This document shows, piece after piece, positions 1 to 7,769 of a DNA stretch of 16,630 nucleotides (the stretch's first letter is position 1; each line of letters starts with the position of its first letter). The stretch is from JBLNDG01 sp050261415. Lineage in GTDB: Bacteria; Bacillota; Clostridia; Lutisporales; Lutisporaceae. Location of the stretch: positions 1 through 16,630 of the forward strand of contig JBLNDG010000118.1 in assembly GCA_050261415.1 (NCBI GenBank). The letters are read 5' to 3'. The notes beneath the pieces are model-generated. The model did not search any database and had not been told where the DNA came from. It saw only the letters and a list, made by a program, of their open reading frames with translations. A program made the position numbers and the translations under genes.

Positions 1-441
1 AATCCATTTGAATGTCTTAATCAGGTTGTTGATGCCCTGAATCAAACCACAGCCTATGAATGCGGGAATCAACGGGATAAATATATTTGATATCGTTTTC
101 AGAACATCGCCCGCATGCGTGCCGTATTTGCTTTTCATTTCCTTTTTGACCTTCTCAGCTTCTCCGAAGGATGTCTTTTCCTCGTTCAAGCCTAAGAGTT
201 TTCGGGCTTCTTCAGCCACCTTTGTAGCTGTACTTGGGCCCACAATAACCTGTAACTGGTCTTCAGCCTTGACAACCCCCATGACACCCTGCACATTTTT
301 AAGTGCAGCCTCGTCAACCTTGCCCAGGTCCTTAACCGCCATTCTGACCCTGGTCATACAGTTCATAACCGACAAGATGTTTTCTTTACCCCCACAAGTT
401 GCAATCATCCCTTCAGCCATACCCCTGATTTTGTCGCTCAC
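1..441 (-). CDS. murP: PTS MurNAc-type permease EIIBC, N-terminal part (runs off the left edge)
   Basis: Membrane permease of the phosphotransferase system, expected to import MurNAc and phosphorylate it to MurNAc-6-P. The visible 147 residues hold a complete EIIB domain, with the phosphocysteine at C28 in NCMTRVR and the later VKAEDQLQVIVGP segment. A charged linker follows (about 80-110), then the first EIIC membrane segment (ISNIFIPLIPAFIGCGL). The start is GTG at 441: an in-frame TAA lies directly upstream, and GGAGG sits 8 nt before it. It lies 23 nt downstream of murQ on the same strand, the same partnership as E. coli murQP, and this supports MurNAc over the related sucrose or trehalose EIIBC families. 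No IIA domain is visible; MurP-type permeases use a separate EIIA, and crr at 7283-7765 could supply it. Substrate is inferred from context. The rest of EIIC is outside the window. Confidence 0.85.
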   Translation of the reverse strand, partial: MSDKIRGMAEGMIATCGGKENILSVMNCMTRVRMAVKDLGKVDEAALKNVQGVMGVVKAEDQLQVIVGPSTATKVAEEARKLLGLNEEKTSFGEAEKVKKEMKSKYGTHAGDVLKTISNIFIPLIPAFIGCGLIQGINNLIKTFKWI

Positions 442-464
442 TTATGATTCCTCCTTTACAAATA

Positions 465-1361
465 TTATTGTAATGCCTTTATAATGAATCCATGGTTTTC
501 GTCCAGCCTCTTCCTTGCTTCTTCCTTGGACAAGCCGGACTTGATCATGAAAATAGAGAGCTTCACATCATAGTCTGTATCCTTAAGCATCCTCTCTGCC
601 TCTGTTTCCTTTATTCCGGTACATTGCACCACAATTCTTACAGCTCTGTTCATCAATTTAATATTGCTTGCCTGAACGTCGATCATTAAGTTTTCATAAA
701 CCTTGCCCAGCTTTACCATAACTCCGGTTGTCAGCATATTGAGAACAAGTTTTTGTGCTGTTCCGGCCTTCATCCTCGTCGAGCCGGTTATCACTTCAGG
801 GCCTACAACAGGTGCAATGGATATCCGGACTACATGAGCCATTTCAGAATTAGGATTGCACGTCACTGAGACAGTTGCCGTTTTAATCCCGTTGGCATAC
901 TCCAGCGCACCAATTACATAAGGAGTTCTTCCACTTGCAGCAAGTCCTATCAATACATCCTTCTCGCAAAGGCCAATTGCTTTTACGTCCTTTACACCCC
1001 CTTCCTTGCTGTCTTCTGCTCCTTCAATTGACCTGAACATTGCATTCGTTCCTCCGGCAATCAGTCCCTGCACCATCTGCGGATCCGTGCCAAATGTAGG
1101 AGGGCATTCTGAGGCGTCTACAATACCGAGTCTTCCGCTGGTTCCGGCGCCAATATATACAAGCCTCCCACCCGCCGAAAGCCTCCCATGAATTAAATCA
1201 ACGGCTTCTGCAATCCTTGGCAATTCCTTCTCTACCGCATAGGCCACAGTCTTGTCCTCATCATTTATCATTTTCAGCATTTCCACGGTAGATACCCTGT
1301 CAATATTCACAGTATTAGGATTCCGGCTTTCAGTTACCAGTTTGTCCAAATCGACTTTCAT
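465..1361 (-). CDS. murQ: N-acetylmuramic acid 6-phosphate etherase MurQ (copy 1)
   Basis: Cytoplasmic enzyme that cleaves the D-lactyl ether of MurNAc-6-P, giving GlcNAc-6-P and D-lactate. It has 298 residues, the same as E. coli MurQ. The N-terminus holds the family motif VTESRNPNT (9-17). The SIS sugar-isomerase fold is marked by GAGTSGRLGIVDASECPPTF (71-90) and ASGRTPYV (142-149). The two glutamates matching the catalytic pair E83 and E114 of the E. coli enzyme are E85 (ASECPP) and E116 (EGAEDS). An ATG at 1427 is in frame, but the ATG at 1361 fits the family start and follows GGAGTGATAAGG. A longer start would also place part of the coding region over the -10 box of the promoter at 1419-1447. 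It is the first gene of a murQ-murP unit separate from the large nag/pts operon, and a second murQ lies at 10837-11709. Confidence 0.96.
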   Translation of the reverse strand: MKVDLDKLVTESRNPNTVNIDRVSTVEMLKMINDEDKTVAYAVEKELPRIAEAVDLIHGRLSAGGRLVYIGAGTSGRLGIVDASECPPTFGTDPQMVQGLIAGGTNAMFRSIEGAEDSKEGGVKDVKAIGLCEKDVLIGLAASGRTPYVIGALEYANGIKTATVSVTCNPNSEMAHVVRISIAPVVGPEVITGSTRMKAGTAQKLVLNMLTTGVMVKLGKVYENLMIDVQASNIKLMNRAVRIVVQCTGIKETEAERMLKDTDYDVKLSIFMIKSGLSKEEARKRLDENHGFIIKALQ

Positions 1362-1418
1362 CCTTATCACTCCAATACAAAGAATATATGTAACTATATC
1401 CAATTTCTGTATATAATC

Positions 1419-1447
1419 ATTATACATTATATGTAATACTGTTTCAA
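1419..1447 (-). promoter_or_regulatory. murQP promoter
   Basis: On the minus strand, -35 TTGAAA (1442-1447) and a perfect -10 TATAAT (1419-1424) are 17 nt apart. The predicted start lies about 50 nt before the murQ ATG. The proximal operator repeat at 1432-1446 covers most of the -35 box and most of the spacer, so a bound protein should block RNA polymerase. Confidence 0.8.
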
Positions 1448-1478
1448 TATTTATTTATATTTTTGTAATACTATTTCA
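1432..1478 (-). promoter_or_regulatory. Twin operator-like repeats at the murQP promoter
   Basis: Two 15-bp direct repeats, TGAAACAGTATTACA (1432-1446, read on the minus strand) and TGAAATAGTATTACA (1464-1478), differ at one base and start 32 bp apart, close to three helical turns. Each is an imperfect palindrome of the form TGwAA-N5-TTwCA. That pattern resembles RpiR/MurR-type operators, and MurR is the known RpiR-family repressor of E. coli murQP. No RpiR-family gene lies in the window, so the regulator's identity is inference. Confidence 0.65.
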
Positions 1479-1492
1479 TTTAAATGTAAAAT

Positions 1493-1532
1493 AAAACCCG
1501 GCAGCCAAGTTTCCCAATGACTTCCGGGTTTT
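1493..1532 (-). terminator. Terminator of the AGCS symporter gene
   Basis: A 9-bp stem, AAAACCCGG with CCGGGTTTT (1493-1501 and 1524-1532), is followed on the minus strand by a T-rich tail (TTTTATTTTA). It lies just after the symporter stop codon and before the murQP operators. Confidence 0.8.
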
Positions 1533-1551
1533 GATATTTAAATAATATATT

Positions 1552-2931
1552 CTACTTCTTTACTAAAGGAATTGGTGTATCATCTATATCGTCAATGCTT
1601 CCCTCAATAAGGTATTTCCTTGTTTCAGCAGCAATTACACCGCTAAGTAACAGCAATGAAATAAGGTTTGGTATAGCCATCATGGCATTCATCGCATCTG
1701 CGAGGTCCCAAACGAGTGGGAGACTCATTGTAGAGCCCAAGAATACAGCTATAACCCAGAGTATTCTATACGGCATTATTACTTTCTTGCCGAAGAGGTA
1801 CTCAATTGCTCTTTCACCGTAGTATGACCAACCGAGTATGGTTGAGAAAACGAATGTCAGAAGACCACCTGTAAGTACTATAGGTCCGATTACAGGAATT
1901 TGTGCGAATGCAGCCTTTGTAAGTGCAGCACCTTTAAGCTCATTCAAGCCTACCGGATCCCTTAGTATGCTGCTTACAAGCACAAGACCTGTCATAGCAC
2001 AAACAACAACTGTATCCCAGAAGGTACCTGTTGAAGAAACGAGTGCCTGTCTTACAGGATTCTTAGTCTGTGCTGCTGCTGCAACTATTGGAGCAGAACC
2101 AAGACCGGATTCATTTGAGAACAAGCCTCTTGCGATACCATATCTTGCTGCCATCATTACTGTAGCCCCTGCGAAACCGCCGCCTGCAGCCTTAGCTGTG
2201 AAAGCATGCTTGAATATGAGAGCTATTGCCGGGCCAACATAGCCGGCATTCATTATAAGTATTATTATACAACCTAAAACGTAGAAAATTGCCATGAAAG
2301 GAACGAGCTTTTCACAAACGCTGGCTATGGATTTAACGCCTCCGAGTATAACAATAGCTGTGAGTATTGCCATTATAATACCAGTTATATATGGAGATAC
2401 TCCGAAGCTTTCTTGTACCATTGAGGATATTGAGTTAGCCTGTACTGTATTACCAATACCGAAAGCAGCTATGCCTGTGAATATGCAGAATAGAACTGCC
2501 AGCCATTTCTGCTTGAGGCCGTTTTCCAACGCATACATTGGGCCGCCGAGCATAGTGCCATCTGAAGTTTTAACCCTATATTTAACAGAAAGAAGTGCCT
2601 CTGAATACTTTGTAGCTATACCGAATACGCCTGTCATCCATGTCCAGAGTACTGCACCAGGACCGCCAAGTGCAACAGCAGTTGCAACACCTACGATATT
2701 ACCGGTACCTATAGTAGCAGCAAGAGCAGTGGTCAATGCGCCGAACTGGCTTACGTCGCCCTCTCCTGAATTATCCTTGCTGACTGACAGCTTTATTGCC
2801 TTACCGATAAACCTCTGAATAAAGCCCAATCGGAAAGTTAGAAAAAGGTGTGTGCCGAATAAAAGGACCAACATTACCGGACCCCAAAGATAACCATCAA
2901 TCAAAACTACAAAATTATGAAACGCCTCCAT
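1552..2931 (-). CDS. Sodium:alanine/glycine symporter, AGCS family
   Basis: Integral membrane protein that takes up a small neutral amino acid (alanine or glycine in characterised members) with sodium. It has 459 residues, normal for the family, with about ten or eleven hydrophobic segments. The family signature is clear: GTGNIVGVATAVALGGPGAV (75-94) followed by LWTWMTGVFGIATKYSEALL, then MLGGPMYALENGL and the serine/glycine-rich ARGLFSNESGLGSAPIVAAA. The tail is acidic (SIDDIDDTP). The ATG at 2931 is chosen because AGGAGG lies 6 nt upstream; an in-frame start at 2973 would add 14 residues not typical of the family. The gene stands alone with its own terminator and a GC-richer leader that may be structured (2988-3047). 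Family is certain; the exact substrate cannot be read from sequence. Confidence 0.93.
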   Translation of the reverse strand: MEAFHNFVVLIDGYLWGPVMLVLLFGTHLFLTFRLGFIQRFIGKAIKLSVSKDNSGEGDVSQFGALTTALAATIGTGNIVGVATAVALGGPGAVLWTWMTGVFGIATKYSEALLSVKYRVKTSDGTMLGGPMYALENGLKQKWLAVLFCIFTGIAAFGIGNTVQANSISSMVQESFGVSPYITGIIMAILTAIVILGGVKSIASVCEKLVPFMAIFYVLGCIIILIMNAGYVGPAIALIFKHAFTAKAAGGGFAGATVMMAARYGIARGLFSNESGLGSAPIVAAAAQTKNPVRQALVSSTGTFWDTVVVCAMTGLVLVSSILRDPVGLNELKGAALTKAAFAQIPVIGPIVLTGGLLTFVFSTILGWSYYGERAIEYLFGKKVIMPYRILWVIAVFLGSTMSLPLVWDLADAMNAMMAIPNLISLLLLSGVIAAETRKYLIEGSIDDIDDTPIPLVKK

Positions 2932-2987
2932 AGTATACCTCCTTAGTAAAATAAAATTTGAATAAAATTGCACGGAACTTGTTACGC

Positions 2988-3047
2988 ATAAGGACTACCG
3001 CTGTCTACCAGCTGTAAAGCACTTTCAGACGCTACCACCGCCTTTAT
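2988..3047 (-). promoter_or_regulatory. Candidate structured 5' leader of the AGCS symporter gene
   Basis: A GC-richer island in AT-rich DNA, ending 56 nt before the symporter start codon. Read on the minus strand, an outer helix can form between ATAAAGG and CCTTAT with one bulged A. An internal loop with GGTGGTA on one side and GGTAGT on the other follows. An inner helix then pairs GCGTCT with AGACAGC with one bulge. GGTAG occurs three times. It does not match the glycine riboswitch, the T-box or other cis-regulatory RNAs I can recall. The folding was done by eye. Confidence 0.35.
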
Positions 3048-3482
3048 TCATTAGTATATATCCCAGGCACAGCTATTTGCTTTATCAAAACAACAAATTT
3101 AGCATTGCCATACAGGACAATTGTTACTCCGAGGAATCCTATGAATTTTAGTTGAAGCCTTTATGTAAGTATATCTACGAACCTTCTTAATATGCTTTTT
3201 CGAGATGAAATAATATGAATCAGCGTTAATATTTATGACAAGCCACTTTGTCTTTATTATAGCAATTACTGAAAAATTCATCAATTAGTTTTACTTGTTA
3301 TTTTTCTATCAAATTCTACATAAAACGACTTGTTAAGGCAAGAAAAACTGCATATTTAGCTATCATAGTATTCAAAATCAGATAAATTCTGACATATATA
3401 AGTGTCTATCTCAGATATAACATAAACTTTATAACATAAAAAAACCGCTTCTATAAAGACTAAAATCAGAGAGGTGATAAAA
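3048..3482. other. Intergenic region between the divergent symporter and LysM-CAP genes
   Basis: About 435 bases with no convincing gene; it must hold promoters for both neighbours. A 61-codon minus-strand reading frame (3099-3284) has no ribosome binding site and no recognisable motif. On the plus strand, TTGTTA (3330-3335) and TATTTA are 17 nt apart and could be a weak promoter for the LysM-CAP gene. I see no clear promoter for the symporter. Confidence 0.4.
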
Positions 3483-4103
3483 ATGAAAAGAAAACTAGCT
3501 GTATTTTTTGTTGTGCTGTGCTTTACATTCTCAATAATTCAAACCTTCGCGCAGGACACGACATATACCGTAAGATATGGCGACACTATGTGGAAAATTG
3601 CAGCTAAATATCAAGTGGGGATAAGTGAAATCATCGCGAAGAATCCACAGGTAAAAAATCCGGCGCTCATTTACCCTGGTCAAAAACTAACAATACCTAA
3701 CATAAACGATGTTAAAGCATGGGAAAATGAGGTAGTCCGGCTTACAAACATTGAAAGATCAAAGAGGGGCTTGCAAACCCTGACAACCAACTGGCAGCTT
3801 TCCAGAGTTGCGAGATATAAATCCCAAGATATGATCAACAAAAACTATTTTGACCATCAATCTCCGACATACGGTTCACCTTTTAACATGATGGAATCCT
3901 TCGGGTTAAGGTTTTCTGCAGCTGCCGAAAACATAGCAATGGGTCAGCAGTCACCCCAGGAAGTAATGAACGCATGGATGAATTCTCCAGGCCACAGAAG
4001 CAATATTCTAAGTCCCGCATATACACAAATCGGAGTAGGACTTGCAAAGGACAAATATGGGAGATGCTATTGGACGCAGCATTTCATGAAACCGGCAATG
4101 TGA
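3483..4103 (+). CDS. Secreted LysM-CAP (SCP-like) protein, YkwD/SafA-like architecture
   Basis: Exported cell-wall or spore-coat type protein of 206 residues. A signal peptide (MKRKLAVFFVVLCFTF onward, likely cut after TFA at about residue 23) is followed by one LysM peptidoglycan-binding domain (27-71: YTVRYGDTMWKIA to YPGQKLTIP) and a C-terminal CAP domain (83-204). The CAP signature residues are present: H125 in FDHQSP, E149 in AENIA and H171 in SPGHRSNIL. The ATG at 3483 is preferred because GAGAGG lies 8 nt upstream; the in-frame GTG at 3474 overlaps that site. LysM-CAP proteins are abundant in spore-forming Firmicutes and some are sporulation proteins, but this one's role is unknown. 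It is the only plus-strand gene found and ends at a terminator shared with the convergent cyclase gene. Confidence 0.93.
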   Translation: MKRKLAVFFVVLCFTFSIIQTFAQDTTYTVRYGDTMWKIAAKYQVGISEIIAKNPQVKNPALIYPGQKLTIPNINDVKAWENEVVRLTNIERSKRGLQTLTTNWQLSRVARYKSQDMINKNYFDHQSPTYGSPFNMMESFGLRFSAAAENIAMGQQSPQEVMNAWMNSPGHRSNILSPAYTQIGVGLAKDKYGRCYWTQHFMKPAM

Positions 4104-4104
4104 T

Positions 4105-4132
4105 AAAAAAGCGGCATTCCTGCCGCTTTTTT
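4105..4132. terminator. Bidirectional terminator between convergent genes
   Basis: A perfect 12-bp stem, AAAAAAGCGGCA with TGCCGCTTTTTT and a TTCC loop, has a T run on either strand. It begins one base after the LysM-CAP stop. The stop codon of the cyclase (4131-4133) lies inside its right arm, so the hairpin serves both genes. Confidence 0.93.
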
Positions 4133-5357
4133 ATTTGCTTACACAATTTCTGCCTTTGGACTTTGCCCGGTAAAGGGCATGATCAGCTGCAACCGCCACT
4201 TCATCTGCGGTTCTATACTTCTCACTTCTTTCCGCCACACCAATACTTATCGTTACAAAAAGCTTCTTATGACCACCAGGTTTTGATGTGGTCTCTTTCG
4301 GCTTTTCCTTCGGCCTGTTCCTGCCTCTTTTTACAAATCCCCTATTTGCAATGTGTTCTCTCAATTCCTCAAGATATGGAATTGCTTCATTTACGTCCTT
4401 AGCCGGAAACAATATTGTAAACTCTTCGCCTCCGTATCTGAATGCCTTTCCCCCGCCTTCCACTCTCTTTATGCAGGAAGCTACAAGACGCAGCACTTCG
4501 TCACCTACGTCATGTCCGTGAGTATCGTTGAATTTTTTGAAATGATCTATATCCAACATTGCAATTGCATATTGCCCTCCCAGCTTAAGCATTTCCTCCT
4601 TCAGCGCACGCCGGGAAGGCAGCCCCGTGAGTTCATCCAAGTAAGCCATCGCATGTGACGCATGAAGCACAATGATTAGCATCAGCAACCCTGCTGCTGC
4701 AAAGAAAACCGGGACTGCATACGCATCATTTCTAAGAACAAGAGCACTGAAGGACAGAATTGTTATGCCCATAAAAGGACTATCATTGTTTTTCCCTGTC
4801 ACAGACTGCCTTAGCACAAAATAGGATATTGCTGAAATAAAAAGCAAAACAGACAGCTGCGGGAACCCAGGCAACAGTTTGTTCTTCATAGGAAACACCC
4901 TCAGGTTCAAAAGCTGCAGAAGATCTGTATCGTTATACCAAATAATCCATGAGGCAATCAACATTTCGGAAATTATAAATATGAAGCGTATTCTCCCCCA
5001 TAATGAGATTATCCCTCTTTCCTTCAACATTGAAAAAACAATTATATTAAGCGGAACAAAAATGGATACTGCGGTTAGTACAACATTGTTGTAGAATACC
5101 TTTTCTATGCCCGCAGGAGGATTGCTTGAAACAGCGATTTGCCCGATTATTAGGGTTAAAGCTGTGAAAAAAACTCTGCTTCGGTTATACCACCATCCGA
5201 AAAAAAGGGTTAAGCCAAAAAAAGCATAGGCTACATATGGAACGGCCAATTTCACCGACCCGGGAAAAGTGCCTGCATTTCTACAAATAGCATATGGGAT
5301 AACCAGCAATATACAATTTATGACAAGAGAAATAAAAGCTTTTACCGTTTTATTCAC
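4131..5357 (-). CDS. Membrane-bound diguanylate cyclase (GGDEF domain)
   Basis: Makes the second messenger c-di-GMP from two GTP. It has 408 residues from the GTG at 5357: an N-terminal half with about eight membrane segments and no recognised sensor domain, then a GGDEF domain from about residue 236 (AYLDELTGLPSRRALKEEM). The active site is RYGGEEF (GGEEF at 309-313), with substrate-binding residues in LDIDHFKKFNDTHGHDVGD. The inhibitory I-site RxxD is absent: the aligned positions are E and G. Just after the active site there is a basic, proline-rich insertion (RGRNRPKEKPKETTSKPGG). A longer reading frame begins with TTG at 5417, but that start lacks a ribosome binding site and may lie upstream of the transcript. 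The GTG has AGGAAAGGG at suitable spacing. Active cyclase is likely; its input signal is unknown. Confidence 0.9.
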   Translation of the reverse strand: MNKTVKAFISLVINCILLVIPYAICRNAGTFPGSVKLAVPYVAYAFFGLTLFFGWWYNRSRVFFTALTLIIGQIAVSSNPPAGIEKVFYNNVVLTAVSIFVPLNIIVFSMLKERGIISLWGRIRFIFIISEMLIASWIIWYNDTDLLQLLNLRVFPMKNKLLPGFPQLSVLLFISAISYFVLRQSVTGKNNDSPFMGITILSFSALVLRNDAYAVPVFFAAAGLLMLIIVLHASHAMAYLDELTGLPSRRALKEEMLKLGGQYAIAMLDIDHFKKFNDTHGHDVGDEVLRLVASCIKRVEGGGKAFRYGGEEFTILFPAKDVNEAIPYLEELREHIANRGFVKRGRNRPKEKPKETTSKPGGHKKLFVTISIGVAERSEKYRTADEVAVAADHALYRAKSKGRNCVSK

Positions 5358-5437
5358 CTTAATATACCCTTTCCTGCCATATTTCGAACAATATTGATAA
5401 ACAAGCTTACCTAACAATATAATACCACATTAAAAAT

Positions 5438-5486
5438 GAAAAGAACCAGTGCTGTGATTTTAAGAAACAACACACCGGTTCTTTTC
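5438..5486 (-). terminator. Terminator of the nag/pts operon
   Basis: A 10-bp stem, GAAAAGAACC with GGTTCTTTTC, extended by further GTG/CAC-type pairs, is followed on the minus strand by CATTTTTAATG. It lies 12 nt after the ptsI stop codon. Confidence 0.85.
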
Positions 5487-5498
5487 ATTATATTTTCG

Positions 5499-7241
5499 TT
5501 ATATTTCGAGTAAATATCCCAAACCCAGTTCTCTATTTTTATTAATAAGGTATTCTTCTATCATTAATGAGCTTTCCATTGAAAGCACAGCTTTTGATAT
5601 CTCCTTGGCAGTACCCGTGTCAACCGAATTAATTATCTTTTTTATCTTTAATACTGACGACGGGCTCATGCTGAACTCATCAAGCCCAAGCCCCAACAGT
5701 AGTAATGCAGCTGCCGGATTGCCGGCAAACTCGCCGCACATTCCTACAGGCTTCCCCTTTTCATGCCCCGCTTTTATAACAGTATTAATCAGCCGGATTA
5801 CTGAAGGATCAAAGTTATTATATAAATAGCTTACCTTTTCGTTTGTCCTGTCTACAGCCAATGTATACTGGGTCAAATCATTAGTACCTATGCTGAAGAA
5901 ATCCGCCTCTTCCGCAAGTATGTCTGCAATTACTGCAGCAGATGGTATTTCTATCATCACTCCCGTTTCAATATTCTTATCAAAGCTTATGTTTTCGTTC
6001 ATAAGCTGCTGTTTTACTTCATCCAATACCTTGTTGGCCCTTCTCAGTTCACCTATTGTGGCTATCATCGGATACATTATCTTGATTTTACCATATGTAC
6101 TGGCCCTTAGTATTGCCCTTAGCTGCACACTAAACAACTCAGTTTTTTCGAAACACATTCTTATAGCTCTGAATCCAAGGAACGGGTTTGCCTCTTTAGG
6201 CAGCTTCAAATATTCAATTTCTTTATCGCCGCCGATATCAACGGTTCTAATTATCACAGGCCTCCCCGACATGTCTTCAGCCACTTTTCTGTAGATGCCA
6301 AATTGTTCTTCTTCACCAGGCATTGCAGTCCTGTCCATGAACAAAAACTCGGTCCTGAAGAGCCCTATCCCCCCGGCACCTGCTTCTAAAGCCTTCTTTA
6401 TACCTGCTGTCCCTTCGATATTACACTCAAGCCTTACTTTATACCCGTCCTTGGTGACGGCAGGAAGTTCTTTAATACTTGCCAATTCTTCTTCAAGCTT
6501 AAGTTTATTGAGAATCTTCTCTTTCAACTGCTTTAGCTTATACTCGTCCAATTCCAGCTCAACAGTTCCCTTTGTACCGTCCACAGCTATTATCTGTCCT
6601 TCCTTAACAAGAACAGAAATATCCTGTACGCCCATAACCGCCGGGATTCCCCCATTACGTGCCAATATTGCTGTATGCGAAGTAGCTCCTCCTGTTTCAG
6701 AAGCTATGCCTTTTATAAACCTTGTATCTGCCGCTGCTATTTGCGAAGGCGTTATTTCTTTGCCTACCAGTATCACTTCTTCATTTATTGAGGAAATATC
6801 CCTTACTGCAATTCCGGACAAGTTTTTCAAGACTCTTGAACCTATATCCCTAATATCATTTATCCTTTCTTTAATATACGGATCTTCTATGCTGTTGAAT
6901 ATTTCCGCCTGTTCGTCAATTACAAGGGAAAATGCATATTCCGGCCTTATCTTTAGTCCGGCAATCTTATCCCTCGTTTGCTCAACAAGCACCGGATCAT
7001 CCAGCATTAACATATGGGCCTCTATTATTTCTGCTTTTGCTTTTTCCCCGCGCTTTAGAGCATTCTGATAGATTATGTTCAACTGATTCCTGGACGACTC
7101 AAGTGCCCTTGAAAGCCTCTCGGCCTCTTCTTGAATCTGCTCTTCTGAAATAGGCCCCTTATCTATGGTAATTTCAGGCTCCGTTATAACATGTGCTTTT
7201 CCAATTCCAATACCCGGAGATACAGCCAAACCCTTTTTCAT
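5499..7241 (-). CDS. ptsI: PTS Enzyme I (phosphoenolpyruvate-protein phosphotransferase)
   Basis: First enzyme of the phosphotransferase relay: it takes phosphate from PEP onto a histidine and passes it to HPr. It has 580 residues, the usual length. The phosphohistidine is H189 in GGATSHTAILARNGG, the same number as in E. coli. The PEP-binding TIM barrel is marked by GLFRTEFLFMDR, EIPSAAVIADIL, DFFSIGTNDLTQYTLAVDR and the active-site cysteine in GKPVGMCGEFAG. The ATG at 7241 is preceded by GGAGGAG at 7-nt spacing; an in-frame start at 7283 would add 14 residues not in the family. It is the last gene of the operon, 41 nt after crr, and is followed by a terminator. Its place in an amino-sugar operon, rather than a separate ptsHI operon, is unusual. 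Confidence 0.97.
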   Translation of the reverse strand: MKKGLAVSPGIGIGKAHVITEPEITIDKGPISEEQIQEEAERLSRALESSRNQLNIIYQNALKRGEKAKAEIIEAHMLMLDDPVLVEQTRDKIAGLKIRPEYAFSLVIDEQAEIFNSIEDPYIKERINDIRDIGSRVLKNLSGIAVRDISSINEEVILVGKEITPSQIAAADTRFIKGIASETGGATSHTAILARNGGIPAVMGVQDISVLVKEGQIIAVDGTKGTVELELDEYKLKQLKEKILNKLKLEEELASIKELPAVTKDGYKVRLECNIEGTAGIKKALEAGAGGIGLFRTEFLFMDRTAMPGEEEQFGIYRKVAEDMSGRPVIIRTVDIGGDKEIEYLKLPKEANPFLGFRAIRMCFEKTELFSVQLRAILRASTYGKIKIMYPMIATIGELRRANKVLDEVKQQLMNENISFDKNIETGVMIEIPSAAVIADILAEEADFFSIGTNDLTQYTLAVDRTNEKVSYLYNNFDPSVIRLINTVIKAGHEKGKPVGMCGEFAGNPAAALLLLGLGLDEFSMSPSSVLKIKKIINSVDTGTAKEISKAVLSMESSLMIEEYLINKNRELGLGYLLEI

Positions 7242-7282
7242 GATACATCTCCTCCAAAATTGACTTATGCCGGATTTTACCA

Positions 7283-7765
7283 TCAGGCTTTCACATTAAG
7301 CTCCATTATCACATCAGTGCCGCTTCCAAGATTTTTCTTAAGTTCAATTTTTAAATCGTCTCCGTTTGTAATTACAATAGGGATTGTAATCGCTTTACCT
7401 TCTCCCGTAATATATTCCCTGTCGAAGCTAATAAGCTTGTCTCCCCTTTTTACTACATCCCCCGAGTTTATATGGCTTGTGAAACCCTGCCCCTTCAGTT
7501 CAACCGTATCAATGCCAATATGTATCAATACTTCAGCTCCATTTTGGGATTCTATTGCCACCGCATGAAGAGTTTTAGGCACCAGCAGTACTTTACCGTC
7601 ACAGGGAGAGAGTATTGTATCACTCTCCGGTTCGATTGCAACCCCATCCCCCATCATTTTAGCAGAAAACATGTCATCCTGAACTTCGGTTATATCAATT
7701 ACTTTTCCGGCTACCGGCCTATACAGTATAATTGCATCATCTTTTTTCTTAAAAAAATTGAACAT
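7283..7765 (-). CDS. crr: PTS EIIA component, glucose/GlcNAc (Crr) type
   Basis: Soluble phosphocarrier that moves phosphate from HPr to EIIB domains. It has 160 residues, close to the family norm. Conserved histidines are H67 in TLHAVAIES and H82 in VLIHIGIDTVEL, matching the H75/H90 pair of E. coli EIIA-Glc; the second is the phosphorylated one. The start ATG has GGAG 7 nt upstream, and that ribosome binding site lies in the last codons of ptsH. The gap to ptsH is 4 nt, and ptsH ends in tandem TAA TGA stops, so coupled translation is likely. NagE (11769-13151) and MurP (1-441) show no IIA domain, so this protein probably serves both; that is inference from domain content and co-location. 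Confidence 0.95.
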   Translation of the reverse strand: MFNFFKKKDDAIILYRPVAGKVIDITEVQDDMFSAKMMGDGVAIEPESDTILSPCDGKVLLVPKTLHAVAIESQNGAEVLIHIGIDTVELKGQGFTSHINSGDVVKRGDKLISFDREYITGEGKAITIPIVITNGDDLKIELKKNLGSGTDVIMELNVKA

Positions 7766-7769
7766 TTCA

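Noticed and set aside
1361..1427. N-terminal extension of murQ to the ATG at 1427
   Set aside because: It would add 22 residues absent from MurQ, and its 5' end overlaps the -10 box of the promoter at 1419-1447.
2932..3060. Glycine riboswitch before the AGCS symporter
   Set aside because: This is the usual expectation for the family, but the conserved glycine aptamer blocks are absent from the leader.
3099..3284. 61-codon minus-strand reading frame upstream of the AGCS gene
   Set aside because: No ribosome binding site before its ATG and no recognisable motif; it lies in AT-rich DNA in the probable leader and promoter zone of the symporter.
5358..5417. N-terminal extension of the diguanylate cyclase from TTG at 5417
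   Set aside because: No ribosome binding site there, and a TATTAT at 5419-5424 would place transcription start downstream of that codon; GTG at 5357 has AGGAAAGGG before it.
6295..7068. Long plus-strand reading frame opposite ptsI
   Set aside because: It is the antisense shadow of a clearly conserved Enzyme I gene, low in complexity and rich in Ser, Leu and Ile, with no family features.
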